This document shows, piece by piece, positions 1 to 13,364 of a stretch of DNA of 64,000 nt. This DNA is from Serilophus lunatus (taxonomy: Eukaryota > Chordata > Aves > Passeriformes > Eurylaimidae), in the NCBI GenBank assembly GCA_013399895.1, contig VXBA01002417.1:1536218-1600217 (forward strand), written 5' to 3'. Position numbers and translations under genes: made by a program. The notes under the pieces are model-generated. The model made no database searches. It was not told the DNA's origin and saw only the letters and a program-made list of their open reading frames with translations. Numbering within the stretch: position 1 is the first letter of the stretch; every line of letters starts with the position of its first letter.

Positions 1-3000
1 TTAGCATGCACAGGGTAATGTTCAGATTTTACAGCATGTTACTTTCTAAATACATAAACTCCAAAAGGAGCCTTAACTGTCTCTTATGTCAGGGTGTCTC
101 TGGATTGATAGCCACAGGACATCTTAACTTCCAATTTCTTCTGTTCCATTTCAGGGTTGAAAACACAGATGTAAGAACCAAACCTGGCCGATCCTCACTT
201 TGCTTTTTACTTAAGATCAAACCAATTCTTTATAAGTTACCTTGTTTGCAATTCTGGTTGCATCGCACAATCATGGAATGGCTTGCCACTATCCCGGGTT
301 GCTCCAAGCCCAATCCAGCCTGGCCTTGGACACTTCCAGGGATGGGGCAGCCACAGCTTTTCTGGGCAAACCTGTGCCAGGGCCTTACCACTCTCACAGC
401 CAGGAATTTCCTCCTAATCTCTAATCTGAACCTGCTCTTCTTCATCTTAAAGCCTCATCCCCCTTGTCCCTTGTAACGTAGATCATAAGCACAGTAAAAA
501 CTACATGCAGTATTTTGGTGAGACAAAAGCAGGCAGTGCAGTCAGTGCAGGTTTCAGTGTATCCTTGATACCTGCAGATAATAGTAGTTTTCGGCATTCT
601 GTAGGTGTTTGCAACTCTCAGGTTGCGTTCATGGGGCAGACTGTGGTTTATGGGTGTCACCAGTAAATTAACACTACTCCTGCTCTTCCCTCCAAATAAA
701 GGTGAACGATTTTGGTTTACCACATTCTCAAAAGGAGGAGAGGATTTCTCGCTTTTTCCAGTTGATTTATATAAAAGATAAATTAAGTGTCATTCTCGCT
801 TATGCAGTTCAGTAATGACAAACCTCAGAGCTGGTACTTTTGGGTGATCTAAATATGGGTTAAATTTTGGTCAAACCCTAAAATGTGATTATGTTTAAGG
901 TACAGATTCGGGGTTTCAGTGAGTCACTGTCATGAGTGGGAGGGTATCGCAGGCTCTTTCAATCTGGGTTTGTGTGTGTGTATATACCACATCCCCACTT
1001 CAGGTGGGTGCGTGTTGTGGGGCTGGAAGGGAGAAGGGGCAGAGGAGGAAAGGTAAAGACCCCATTTGATCACAACGTGGAAATTTTTTGCCTGTATCAG
1101 GTATTGCTGTGTGTTTATGTGAAATCATCAAAGGTTTCGAATGTGTTTATGTCCACAGTTATCATACCTGATGGGTTTTTTAGTTGGTTGGGTTCTGAGA
1201 TACTGAACCACGTGTGTTCTGGATACGGCGGTGGAATAAATTTCTCATACGTGTGGGACTGTGACCGTTAAAACAATCATTACTGAAACCATATACCTTA
1301 TTTCCTGTAACTAATAGCAGCTCACTACCTATGGAATATATTAACAATTATTCCTTTGGGTTTGGATTGTTGCTCAGCTATTTTGTTGGACACGATCTAT
1401 AATTTATGTTGTCTGAATACGTCAATGAATGGAGCTAATTATGGCTTTCTAATGTGAGCTGTGCCGATGTTTGTGAAACCACATTTCTGTTTGTGAGAGA
1501 GAGGAGATGTGTGTTCTTTAATAAATCATGGAAAATGATGAGTTTTCTCTACCTAGGTTGGCTAACAAAAATATTTGAGTTGATATTCACCTAGAGTTTA
1601 TAAAGAAGTAATGGTTTCTGTGGCTAGTTAAACAAGTAATTCTTCTGTGCCTTTAAGGTTTTGTTTATTACTCTGCATAGTACTCAGATTTTCTTTGAAA
1701 AGGAAATTATTGGGTCAAACAGCAGTGGCCCATTCAAGAACTCCATCACCATGTTTCTGCAGAGTGCTCACCATGGGGTAGAGCTGCAGCAAGTGACAAA
1801 AGTCCTGGATGAATGTCACCGTGAGGTGCTGGCATTGAGACAGCACCTAATTACCCACCTACACTTCCCGGTACTTCAATACACCTCTGTATTAGTCATG
1901 TCATTTTGACACTGTTACCACTTGGAAGGACTTCTTTATTTCAGATTGTTTCTCCTTAATGTACATCCTGAAGAATGTGCTGCTCTGTATGGTAAAGGCA
2001 GAGTAGGAAATTTTCCAAGCAAAGGATCCTGCAGCCCTGCGGATGGGGTTGAGCTGTTTGAGGAACACCCAGGATTGCTGGCTCCAGAGAGGAAACACTG
2101 TAATGAGAAAGGGGAAGCAGTTCTGTTTTTCTAGTATTTGTTGTTTTCTTTGAAATGGGGAAAAGAATACCTGGAGTGATTTATATTTAATTGAGGATTG
2201 CATTCCATCAGATACGGTGAATGTTCTCAGGCCATTTATCAGCTGTGTCTTTTGGAGACCTCTGAGGAGTCTATGGGACATATTTACCTTAACTTGGCTG
2301 GGTCAAGGGAAATAAAGCAAAAATAATAGCTGTTATTTTTGTATGTGAACAAAACTGGAAGTCATGTGGGTGAAATATGAGGTAAATGGCTGTGTCCTAC
2401 CTCCTCTGTGCCTTTTTGAATGCAAGAAATTATTAGTTATATATAATACAATTTCCTTTGTATTATCAGTATATCTTTTTAAAACAGAAGATTTATTGAC
2501 TTTTTCATTGCTCCTGCTTAGTCAAGCCCCGAAGTCAATGTGACATGTATTGCGTTGCCATTAGCCTTTAGTTTCATGTTTAGATATTAGCTTGCTAAAA
2601 AAAAGCTCCAACAAAAAAAGAACAAAATATGCCATATAATGCTTTTTATGTAACATTATAATGTTTTTTACTAAATTGAACGTGATGTATATTGTGAGTA
2701 ATCTGTAGAGAGCACACAGTGCTAGGATCCTACAAGTGCTGGTGAGCATTTTAGTGGACAGTACCTAGATTTTTGGGGGGAGTGAGCTTTTTCAGAAAAC
2801 CTTTAAGCTTTAGGTCATCTCTGAAAAATGTGTTGTTGCTGATTTACACCCTCTCAAGCTGCTGCCATGGGGTCTACAAGTGTTACTTTGAAGAATTACA
2901 TAGGAAGAGGCTTCTAACACCCACTCCATGACACATCCACAATTTCAACCCAGTTTCCCAATGTAAATAGCCAAAGGAGTTTATTGTATGGCAGTGTTTT

Positions 3001-5184
3001 TGTAGTATTTCCATAATACAGTTTAACTAATTTATCTAACGGTAGTTAAATGCAGCATAACTAAATGTCAGGGTCTTTAAGCAAGGAGGAAACCTGAGAG
3101 AACTGAGAAAGTCTCTTACTGTCAGCACGTACAGTCATTCTCTGTGCCCATAAGGGATGTACAGTGAAAACTGGTGCAGAATAAAACCAAAGAGCACAGT
3201 GTTGATTCAGCTAAACCTGGTGATAACACCAGTTTCGGAACTACTCTGATGGAAGTGTGGTTTGATCAGATACTTCACGAAAAAAATTCTTTATTACTGA
3301 TACTGTTAATGATTTGTAAATTAGCTGCAACCTGTCCCTGAGTGAGTGACTTGGTGGCATTTACCAACTTTTCACATACCCCTCTTTTTAGGGGCTGAAT
3401 TTATAAAATGCTTCCCTCTAGTCCTTTGAATTAAATTTTCGGTGACATTTGGTGACAAGCGTAGCATGATTAATTACAAATTGTTCTTTAGGTGAATAGT
3501 GCAGACTCTAAGCCACAGCTTGTGTTTTTATAGCAGTTATTACACTGCAGGCTCCAAAAGGGCTTTGAAGGAGAGAGTATGTTTTTGGTTACATCATTGT
3601 AAATTCAGAAAACGTCAGTGATCTCAAAAGTGTGATTTTTTCGAAATTAGGTCAGTGGAAAAGAGATCAGAATCTGCTTTGCTACCTGAAAAGAAGCAAG
3701 CTCCAAAATGGAGTGAAGTCTCTGCTTCCAAAAGGCTTTCCTTTTGATTTTTCAAAGAACTTACTTATCTCAAATTATTTTTTTATAATATTATGGGGGA
3801 GTGAACAATAGAGCAAATCATAGCCTGATTCCAGGCTGGATTATGGCTAAAAAAGTCTGAGCATGGAATACTTCTTGTTTTGTTGATGTATCTGTAATGA
3901 CCCAGGAGCTCTGCATCACCATTTCATCTGGCACCATGATGGGCCAACAGCACTAAGATATCTAAAGGTTTCTTACATTTTATCTCCCAATTAAGTTGAT
4001 TCAGTGTTGTATTTTTCCTGCTGGCTAACTGATCTTTTGATAGCTGCAGTGCACTTGTAAGGCTTTTTAAAAATTGGTTCTTCTCCCGTCTGATTGCAGA
4101 ATACATAATATTTTTAACCTGATCTTGAATTGAACTAAATCTGAAGGTTGAGATGATGATTGAGATTTTCAGGAGAGTGTATGTAGTTCTCTGTTGTATT
4201 CTCACTTCTTGTCACCAGAGGTTTTGTTAAGATAAGGATTGCAGTCTGAAACCACTAGAAATGACAGGCCAGGAAATGGGTGTAAGGTCTTGCAATATAC
4301 AGCATCAAACACAAATACTGAGTAAACGAGTTTACCGGAGAGTCCTCCCTTGTTAGGGAATCTTGAGCAGGAAACCATCAGAGAGGTGTTTGTGGATGGT
4401 GAATACCTTTCAGGGTTTTGTTTTCAGTTTTTTTGTGGAAAGGTTTTGTTTGAAGCATCTGAGAAGCAGCTTTTCAATACCCAAAGTCTGTGACTCATGA
4501 AGTGATGAGCAATAGTCACAGGGTTTTCATCTGTCCCCTTGCTTTGGGCAGCACGTTTTGCATCCTGTTTGTGAGCAGCTCTGTGGCTTCTCATCTGAGA
4601 GCTTCCTTCAGCCTTCTCTACTGTTCTCTTCCACCCATTTTGGAAAAAGTATCCTGGTTTACATCTCCTGTTGTTTTTGATGAGGTGGTGATTGCCACTC
4701 CCAGTGATGCAGTAGAGTCTCTGGCTTTAAATTCTTTCCAAAATTGCAGTTACTAGCAACTCTTTGGGCTGAGGTGTGTTTGAATTGTTCTTTAATTTTG
4801 TCTGCTACCAGGAAAAAGCAGACTCATATGTGTTTGGGAGAGTGTGTGAAGTAAAGCTGCTTTTAAATTTCTGATGGAAAATAAAACAGTAAATTAAAAG
4901 CACAGTGTTTTCTTGGGTCCTGCATGTTTAGATGAATTTAAAAATTACAAGTGGTATCTTTTAATGGTTGAAACAAATAAGTGTGGTAATATTTTTATTG
5001 TAATTCCTAAATAGTCTTTTCTGAAAAAAACTCATTAGTACAATATGAGAGTTTAATTTTAGGAAAAGTAGAGACACTGTGAGGCCTTGCTATGTATTTC
5101 TGTTTTTTCCAATGTAATTTTCTTAAATAATAACTAAAAAAGCTCTATTTCTAAAGTATAACATTTCTCTGTTTTCATTTTCAG
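1..5184 (+). other. GTDC1: GTDC1 5' UTR intron (3' part)
   Basis: Non-coding intronic sequence ending at the acceptor before the start-codon exon. Apart from one CR1 fragment (266-475) I recognise no repeat or gene. A CpG-bearing patch at about 1205-1270 includes a canonical CACGTG E-box (1209-1214). The small ORFs in this stretch show no recognisable protein similarity. 2160-5180 is plain AT-rich sequence. Confidence 0.75.
266..475 (-). mobile_element. CR1 LINE 3' fragment, internally deleted
   Basis: Reverse-oriented CR1 3' end: the AATCATGGAATGG head is followed by CTATCCCGGGTTGCTCCAAG, TGGACACTTCCAGGGATGGG, CTGGGCAAACCTGTGCCAGG and ending CCCCTTGTCC. About 60 bases usually found between the head and the TTCCACTATCCCAGG block (the GGTTGGAAGGGACC...CCATGGGCAGGGACACC part) are missing, so this is an old copy with an internal deletion. 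It explains several ORFs in this stretch. Confidence 0.88.
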
Positions 5185-5213
5185 AATCCAGACAGTTCTG
5201 AAGCAGTTGGAAA
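5185..5213 (+). other. GTDC1: 5' UTR part of the start-codon exon, preceded by a splice acceptor
   Basis: A pyrimidine-rich tract (CTCTGTTTTCATTTTCAG, ending at 5184) is a strong 3' splice site directly before this short leader. The leader has no ATG and carries the in-frame TGA at 5199-5201. This means the transcript starts in one or more non-coding exons upstream of the window, so no GTDC1 promoter should be sought here. Alternative: a start within the upstream stretch is possible for minor transcripts but I see no evidence for it. Confidence 0.8.
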
Positions 5214-5395
5214 ATGAGTGTTCTTCTCATTGAACCCTTTTATGGTGGTTCCCACAAACAGCTGATGGATCTTCTCCAGGAAGAACTACATGAAGACTGT
5301 GTCCTCTGCACCCTCCCAGCCAAGAAGTGGCATTGGAAAGCACGGACTTCTGCTCTTTATTTCATGCAAACAGTGCCAGCAAGTTGTAATTACAG
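5214..5395 (+). CDS. GTDC1: GTDC1/QTMAN coding exon 1 (start-codon exon), tRNA-queuosine alpha-mannosyltransferase
   Basis: Encodes residues 1-60 plus two bases of codon 61. The protein opens MSVLLIEPFYGGSHKQLMDL and continues through a KKWHW segment, which I recognise as the N-terminal domain of GTDC1/QTMAN (formerly DUF3524). Family knowledge: this is a GT-B-fold enzyme that transfers mannose from GDP-mannose to queuosine at the wobble position of cytosolic tRNA-Asp. The YGGSH motif near the N-terminus is conserved in the family. The start is well supported. There is an A at -3, the only ATG in this exon upstream of the conserved reading is this one, and an in-frame TGA lies 15 nt upstream (5199-5201). 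The exon ends TACAG followed by the donor GTAACC, giving a phase 2 intron. The ORF runs open only briefly past the donor, as expected for an exon. Confidence 0.95.
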
Positions 5396-6811
5396 GTAAC
5401 CCAGGGACTGAGTAATTGCTAAGCTCAAGTTGCTGGGAGGCCTTCAATAAGATCTGTTGAGCTCAATCCTTATGTGCATGCAAGAGTGTGTGTGGAAGCA
5501 ATTGGAGACTTGCAGTAGACAACACAAGTTTTTCTTCTTGGGGTATAACTGGGAAATTACTGCTATGTTTTATTTAGTCTGTTTTGTCTTGCATCGCTAG
5601 ACCTTGAGAGTCTTTGAGTATCTGGAAGACTCATGTTTATACATGTGTATGTATATCTTACTTGAAATTTATCCAATCAGTTCAGTCTTAGTAAAGGGTT
5701 TAAACTGTGCTTCACAGTTTAGGTTGAAAGGTGGCACAGATGTGAAGGCTGCAAGCTTCCCCATGTGCCCTCCCATCTACCTGTTAGCAAGTCTGATTTA
5801 TCAATGTCCTGCCCAGGCTGACCTGGAGAATTAAGGGAGCAGTTTTATCTTCATGATGGTCTGGTTCTGTAACATGCCAGCAGCTGTGGGTGTCAATTAT
5901 GCATTTATGTAAGTGGCAAATTTCCACCAGCTAGAACCTGGACCGATAAAAGCAGACTATTTACGTCAACAAGATAGTGATCATGTTGTGAGAATCCGTC
6001 ACTCCAGAATCAAGCTGCCTTTAAACCCAGCAGTTTTGCCTGGCCTACCTGATCAGTTGAGATGTGGTGAGATGATTGTCTGGAGCAGTGAGATACTGCC
6101 CTGCTCAGAATGTGCAGCTGAGCATCGTGCAGGGACTTTCCACCTTCATGGAGAAAGACTATTCACGTGCAGGGATATTTTAGCACACACAGTTGCTTTT
6201 CAGAGGCAGAACGAACTTCAGTGGGACTCTGAGCACACCTGGATGATGTGCCAACTAGTTAGAGTTCAAAACTGTCTGGTATTTGTTGCTACAAGCAAAT
6301 GGATTCCTCCTGAGGAAGGAATATAATTTTTCAAGAGTAGATTTGTGCTATAGGAAGCTACATTTGAACAGTGTTGCAACGTCTAATCCATTTTGGATCA
6401 GTTGCTATATAAATGTACACCTTTCCTGTTCCTGCTTTTGGCACCCATTAAAATAATCTCCCATCCCAATCCAAACATCAATTTTCCCCGGTTTGTCTTG
6501 TGCGAGGCTTTTAGTGTTGGTTTCCTCTTGCTTGCTTTTTGCAACAGTTTTGTTTTGGAGGAGTGTACATGACAAACTGTTATGTAAATTTGTCTTGTAT
6601 CACAACCACATCCTCCAACGCATTGCAATGTTATCTGTGTTCCTTCAAGGTCAGCAGCCCAAGCTGTCCAGCACTAACTGTATTAAACTAATCAGACATC
6701 ACTCATAGACATACACTTCATTAGTTTAACTTACAGTTACATTGACCTAAGATAACTTAACTCCAATTTGTCAAGTAACCCACATCTCGGGGGAAGGGGG
6801 AGGGAACGCTG

Positions 6812-6875
6812 ACAAAAAAAAAAAAAGAAAAAGCAAAATCCCACAAAAACCCCCCAACAACCCAACAAAAAAACC
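6812..6875 (+). repeat. A-rich low-complexity tract
   Basis: A run of 13 A followed by GAAAAAGCAAAATCCCACAA and AACCCCCCAACAACCCAACA. No recognisable element body precedes it, so I do not call it a retroposon tail. Confidence 0.8.
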
Positions 6876-9800
6876 TCAACCCAGCAGCCTGAAAACTCAC
6901 TTGAAGTTAATAAACTTGCAATCTGTCATAGACTTATGTGCAAATATAACCTTTACTGACAGCAAATAAATCTGATCTAGCCAATGGAGCATCTTAAAGA
7001 GAGGAGAGCGTGTTCTTTGCTGGTGCTGTTTGGTTTGGAGCAGAGAGGATCAAATGGCCAAAGTTGACAAAGATACGATGTTTAAAAAAGAGTTTGCACC
7101 TTGTCCTCACAGACAGTCTAGAATTTTAGGATCAAGGGCTGATGTGACTGGTGAGAAGAAAACTGATTTAGAGGTACCTTCTACTTTACTTGAACATTTT
7201 TAATGTTTGTTTTGTAACGGAATGTTTCAATTATTTTATTAAATTGAAAGTATAGGTGCATCAGACTGCAACCTAATAAGGCTGACTACTCTCTCCTATT
7301 AGAAAAAGCACTGATTAAAATTAATATTGATTTCTTTATTTCTAACGTGCTAGTAACCACTAAAGATCTGCTTCACAAGTAGTAGTTTATAAAGACAAAA
7401 TTCTGTTCCAAACTGGCAGAACTGTGTGTTTGGAATTGCACATTTAAATATTTCAACCTTCTCGTGAGGTTGTGGGAAATACCAAATTTGCATTATTTAT
7501 AATATTGACATTATTTGCAGGAAAAAATTTCTTTCTTTTACAAGTGCTTTTCATAAATGTGCCATTTTGTAAATACCTTGGTTCTGTTTGTGAGTTTAAT
7601 AATACAGAAAGGTCACAAATATTTTGGGTGCAAACACTTTCGGTAACAGAGCTGCATTACTAGATTTTTATGTTCAAACATAACGATATGTCCTTTATTT
7701 CAAGATGCTAGTATGTCTGAGAAATAATACTGATGCTGATAAGTCTGATATTAGATACATTTGTAGAGCAGTAGCGTAGATACGTTTTAAAAGACCTATA
7801 CTTCAATCAGTAATTGATTTTTGGAAGGAGACGGGTTTGTTAGTTTACAAATGACAGTAGGATAAGGAATAGTGTTAAAAATTGCTTTTGAAACAAAGGA
7901 TGCAGTGCAGAGTCATAGATGTTAAATTCAGGTACTCTGCAGTGACCAGAGAGTTTATGTGATGCACTTGCTAATAGTTTTATTAGAGAACAGACGTGTC
8001 TTCCCTTGAGCAAGAATTAAAGCTGAATTGGTAACGAACAGGGTACTTAATGTTGCTTTTGTGAACTCTATGACTGCTTTGTTGGTGTGCAATGACGTTA
8101 TGTTCCCAAGAACGAGGAGAGCTACCTGGAATTGTCACAGGGAAAGGGTGTCCTTCTCACCCTCTGTGGGGAACACATGTGACTGTTAGGGAAAGTATTG
8201 GACACTTAGTATTTGACCTGCAGCACTGCATGGATCTATGTAAGTTTTCTGATGCAAAGTCTGTGCTGTGTTTCTTTAGAAAAGTGCTGCTTTTATGTTT
8301 TCATGGCTTTGTTGAGCAGTGTGTTGTTAAAGTAGCTCATGTCTTCATTCATCTCCTGAAAGGAGGACAGGAGCCCAGATGAATGGGAAACTCAGGCACA
8401 CAGAGTCCCTCCAGCTTGGAAGGCCAGAAGGAGAATTTAAAGGTGGATCACTTGTCTGGTAAACTTGAAATGGTCTGATAGATTGATGTACAGCAGCCAC
8501 AGAACTGAGCATTTTTAAGAGTTTTCTTACTTGCTGTAGAGTCCCACAAGATTTTTCCTTATTTGGAAGGAAGGTGTTTGGATGTTGTGTTGGTACAAGG
8601 AGTTTTGCTCCTGTGGTGGCAATTTCCAAAATCAAAGCATTTAAAATGTACCAAAAAAGGGCAGAATTTCTGTCTGCTTTCTCTAGACAAGTTGTTTCTC
8701 AGCAGGTTTTTTTTTTTTTTTAGCAGTTGATGGGATATTATCATTTTAATCCCACGAATTTGGAAGGTCCAGCAGGGAGCTGTGACCTCCTCAGACTCCT
8801 GGCACTCTGCTGAGCTGCTGTGGTGTCTGCTTTGTCTCCCAACTTCCTTCAGACAGCTCAAACTCCTTGATAAATGTAGGTGTTTGATCCTTAGCCTAAA
8901 GTTGCTTTCTGTAGCACATAGTGACTATTCCATAATTCTAAAAAGCACATAATTTTTTTAGCCTTTTTTGTCTTAACTCAAGAAAAGTTCTCAAATTTGA
9001 AAATACTGTTGCACAATTCAATGAGAAAAAATTTTCTTGTAATTCTTTTCTCTATTACCGTGAAAAAACTTTTACATTTCAGATAATAAAACACATGATG
9101 TGACAGACTAGAGGAAAACAGTTTATATTTTGAGAGCTGTCCTCTACAGAAAGTAATTCAAACCCCAAAAAGTTAGAACTATAAGACTTAGATCTGAAAA
9201 ACAGAGACTAAAAGCATTGTAGCTTCCAGTTTAATAGCACTGCTAGATTATTTTAAATATATATGTATAAATATTATGTATAACATTCAGTATTGCCCCC
9301 CAGGTAGCTGTTCATATGAATAAAGATTTTATTTGTAACAAATTCTAGCCCTGAAATACCCCAAGGGTAAATGTTAGCATATATATACCCCTTGATATTT
9401 GACAACTATATTTTAAAGACAAACTCTGTGCTTTTTACATTTTACAAAAGAGAAAACAGATCATTGTTTTCAATTAATAGAGCTCTGAAAAAAACCCAAC
9501 CTGAGGGTGTGGTGTTCAGCAAAGGAAAGAACATTGCAACAATATATAGTGTAGATGGAGTTGGGCTTTTTTTTTTTTTAGATGTTACTTTTGTTTTGTT
9601 TTTTTAAGGAGAAAATGCATTATTATAGAGTGAATTCTTTACTAACTGATGGACTAGTGTCACCTAAGTGTTTACTGTCCCGAGGAATGTGTTTTAAGAT
9701 ATGACTTGAAAGAAGGCAGGCAAATTTCAGCCATTTCATTAAATCTGAACATACAGATGCCCATTTTTGCTGAGACCATTTCTGCCTTTTTATATCTTTC

Positions 9801-10404
9801 TGTCAAATACTGGTGATATTCATATAGTCTTTGTAGGAACTGGGATATTTTTTACTGTATTAGAGGCCTTCCTAGAATTTGGCCCTAATGATGCTCAGGT
9901 AAGGAATAAATTGTATATGCAAGTAGTACCTTTGTTAAATAAAAGATAACTATATACCTACAAATTAAGGAGAAGTTTATCTGGTATTGTTTGGAATTTT
10001 TGGGGTGCTTTTTATGGTGTTTGCTTCTATTTATGGATGAACAAAACATGAACCTCATTTATGGCATTGGCTACTGAAAGTATGTACTTTTGTCTTACTG
10101 CTCAACTATGGTACATTTAAAGATGGGGTGTGATTCATCTTTTCGGAATTACTGAATAATTTTCTACATGAAGGTGGTCTTGGTTTCACCCCAATTCTTT
10201 GTTGCTTGGTGTAAAGTGAAGAAGTGTTTGTGTGTTTTAACTGCAGTTTTATGTGAGACAAAGTGGAACATGCTCCTAGGGAGGAAGGGAACAGAGTCCT
10301 AGAGATCCCTTTTGCTTTGATAAGCTGATATAAAGGCATTAATATATAAGATGACTGAGTGTAATACCCAGTATCCCGTAAGGACAAGTTTCAGGTCTCC
10401 TAGA

Positions 10405-10545
10405 AACATAGAATCACAGACTGGTTTGGATTGGAGGGGACTTTAAAGGGGACCATCTCATTTCAACCCCCCAGCCATGGTCAGGGACACCTTCCAACAG
10501 ACCAGGTTGCTCTAAGCGCCATCCAGGCTGGCCTTAAACACTTTG
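10405..10545 (-). mobile_element. CR1 LINE 3' fragment
   Basis: Shows ACATAGAATCACAGA, GGTTTGGATTGGAGGGGACT, the CAACCCCCCAGCCATGG block, GTCAGGGACACCTTCC and ACCAGGTTGC in the usual reverse order. It stops abruptly after the CCAGGCTGGCCTTAAACACT block, which marks the 5' truncation point of the element. Confidence 0.92.
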
Positions 10546-10789
10546 ATTAAAAATACCATACGAAAGTAACTCACTCATTTCTATAGTCTCACTGGTAGGA
10601 ACAAATGAGAACATTCTCACCTCACTGTGCAGGTGCACAGAGGAGGGTTCAGGAGACATTGCGATCTTGTTTTATGCTCCCCCGCCAAATGAAGGGTCAT
10701 TACTTCTTTAATTTCATTAGAGCTAAACTTGCTTGCATTTTTTTCTTTTTTTTTTTTCCCTTAAGCAGATCCGTTGAGTTGACCCAGGT

Positions 10790-11275
10790 TAGTTCACACG
10801 GGCTGGTGCAAACGCACACACGTTTGTCCTGCCCACGCTCCGAAGGAGCTGGCTGGGAGATATCTCCGCTCCGGGGGCCAGATGGCCATCCTAGCACCAT
10901 GTTGAGCCTAAACCAATAAACCCTACTGAGATACGAGACACAGGCACCATGTACTGAGCTAAAACAACTTTGTGACTTCTGACCAGAGCTGGCTGGTGTC
11001 CAGCCAGCTTCGTGTGTAAGCAAAGAGAATATACGTCCATATGGAACGGCACGGAGCTCCACCACTTAGCACAGATGATGCTCTCCACTGCTGTAGCCCC
11101 GGATAATAGAGGGTGTCCCAGCCTGAATAACGGGTGTGAAATTCTCTCTAGTGAGGGAGAACTTGGAGGCCATCTGATGCTGGAAAAACGTAATGTGGGA
11201 ATGCATGCGCAAAACCGGGTTTTGTTTGGTTTGGGGTTAATGTCGCCCAAAACCTGTTCTGGAAACTTCTTCTGA
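10790..11275. other. CpG-retaining block of unknown nature in the intron
   Basis: About 16-18 CpGs occur in under 500 bases, several times denser than the flanks. The block follows a T-rich tract (10739-10758), contains an AATAAA (10914-10919), a perfect 10-bp hairpin (10987-11009), and overlapping ORFs of 87-121 codons on both strands with no recognised protein. A retroviral LTR remnant is one possibility: TGTCGCCCAA near 11240 loosely resembles a tRNA-Lys primer-binding start, but there is no CA end before it. A conserved enhancer or a young unknown insertion are alternatives. Confidence 0.4.
10987..11009. repeat. Perfect 10-bp hairpin
   Basis: AGCTGGCTGG (10987-10996), loop TGT, CCAGCCAGCT (11000-11009). 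The same AGCTGGCTGG also occurs at 10847-10856, 140 bp upstream. Both lie in the CpG-retaining block 10790-11275. Confidence 0.9.
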
Positions 11276-12837
11276 AAATGTTAACGCTCAAAGAGAACTG
11301 TGAAGAGCATATTGTCAAATGGATTTGAGAATGATTTTTATCAGAAAGCTGAAATAAACCAAGGTGTTGTTTAAGTGAACAAACAAACAAAAAGGTTTAA
11401 AATCTATGATTGATTTAGTTTTGTTTAATTGGGAAGATAGCATAAATAAAAGTAAGTGATTAAATATTAGTAAAAAAATTTAGTCCAGTAAAAAAACCCC
11501 TAATATAGCAAAAAATTAATTAATCCAGTAAAAAAATTAAGGAAGGTCTAAGGGCAAAATCATTTCCTATTTCCTAGGATAACAGCACTGCCGTGGTTTC
11601 TCTCCTCACAACCAGACTGCTAAAATTTCCTCTTCAGTGTGATGGAGAGAGGCTGCCTGAAAGTTTTTGTGAAGCTAGTGAAGGAGGTGAGATGTCCTTT
11701 TTGGGGCAGACAAATTCCCTTGGTCTGTGGTGCCGAGGGGCCAGAAACAACGTTCTGGTGCTCAAAGTCCTTGTACAATACTGTGATTTAAGAGCAAATG
11801 TTTTCATTCTTAGCTCTGCCTGCCTAAAATCTTGGAGGGGGGAATACATTAAGAACAGCAAAAAGATCTTTTTAAGAAACGGGACAAAAAAATTCTGAAG
11901 TAAACTACCTGAAATTTATTCAGGCAGACAGCAATGTGATCTTAAACATTCACTTTGCATTAATCAACTTTGCCTCAGATAAAATGCTGGCAGATGGTAG
12001 CTATTCATTTTAAAAGTGACAGGTTTTCTTTACGTTTTTGTGTGGAAACCCCCACATGCACTCTTCCCTCCAAAAACTTTACTTGGTTAATTTGTCCAAC
12101 ATGCTTTTTTTTTTTTTTCTAAATACGCTCCCATTATTAGGCAATTTCACAATTTGGATGGTTAAAAGAGGCTTTAGATGAGCTTAAATGCAGGCTCCTT
12201 CCTTTGAAGTCAGGGGAAGTCTATATAGGAACTCAAATTTGGCAGAAATAAGATGGGAATGATGAAGATGATGCAGGGAGAGGTGCAGGGCAGGGAAGGA
12301 CCCTGGTTGGGACTGCTGGGTGATCTATCCAAAGTGCTAATGTGAAATGGCAGTTGTCTGTTTGATGTGTAAAAGGTTTGCTGAAATTCCAGCAGAATAT
12401 TCTGATGAGACAAGGAAAGAACAGTCTGGGTTTTCAAACCCTAGCATGTGTTTTCCTTTATGTTCTCGAAAGCCGAGTGAAATCCTTATTTTTCTTTCTA
12501 AAATGAATTTTATGAATCACCTGGAGAATTGATATTTACATTGCTGGCAGTAAAATGTAATGAAATTGTGCATTATGATTCAGTATTTCTGCACTTAGGA
12601 TTTTAATGAGGATTTTATCTGTCCTTTTAAATGATTGCTCTGTATATATTTTATTTCTAGATTAGTTATGGATTACATTTCTATTTCCAAATAACAAACA
12701 TATATGCTACTATATTATGAAGAATATGATACTTTCCACAATTCATTGTCATTCCAGCCCATAACACTAATTTGATCTTCCAAAGGGAAAGTAAAAAAAA
12801 AGCTTTGGTTTGCATCTAATAAAGAGAAAAATACTGA

Positions 12838-12905
12838 TTTTTTTTTTTTTTCTTTTTGGTGCTGCTTGTTTTTTCTAGCCTCAAAGTTACTTTTTTTTTT
12901 TTTCA
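12838..12905 (+). repeat. T-rich low-complexity tract
   Basis: Two poly-T runs of about 13-15 bases separated by roughly 45 bases of T-rich sequence. The minus-strand ORF crossing this area is a poly-lysine artefact. Confidence 0.85.
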
Positions 12906-13118
12906 GATAAGAAGTAAATAATTGAAATTTTGTCAGATACTTGGTTTGCATGATTTGGATTTATAGCTTTGTATTCCAGTGTCGTGAATAACTAATTTTC
13001 TTAATGAATACTCACAACTTGACAGGATTTTGTGAATTGATACAAAATGAAAAGGAATTTTACACTGTGCAACCTCTTTTTAGTAAAATAGTTCTGGGAG
13101 AAGACATACCTTAACAGT

Positions 13119-13217
13119 AATATTTATATATATATAAAAATATATATATGTATATATATTTTTATATTTATTTTATATACATATATGCATATATATACAT
13201 ATTTACATATATATAAT
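13119..13217. repeat. AT microsatellite (TA-rich)
   Basis: About 100 bases almost entirely of alternating TATATA with interruptions (TATATATATATAAAAATATA, GTATATATATTTTTATATTT, ATACATATATGCATATATAT). It has several self-complementary parts, so length variation and cruciform formation are likely. Confidence 0.95.
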
Positions 13218-13364
13218 TTTTAACAAGCATGAACCTGACCCAAACACACTGAACTCTGAAAGTCTTAGTGCAGGAAGTTGTGGCATCTCAGTTTCCAGAC
13301 TACAGCAGACCAAGAATTCAGTTGCCTTTACTTACCTATTTCAGCCCATGTGCCAGTACCCAAA

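Noticed and set aside
1661..1909. 82-codon ORF with exon-like composition
   Set aside because: It lies upstream of the GTDC1 start codon exon but has no in-frame connection to it, and no homologous protein was recognised.
5913..6326. 137-codon ORF on the + strand shortly after the start-codon exon
   Set aside because: No recognisable domain, no splice-site or promoter context, and ORFs of this length occur by chance in 64 kb. It could be tested by conservation but nothing in the sequence supports a gene.
8768..8784. CTCF-like core CCAGCAGGGAGCTGTG
   Set aside because: Only a partial match to the CTCF core. Such matches are frequent by chance.
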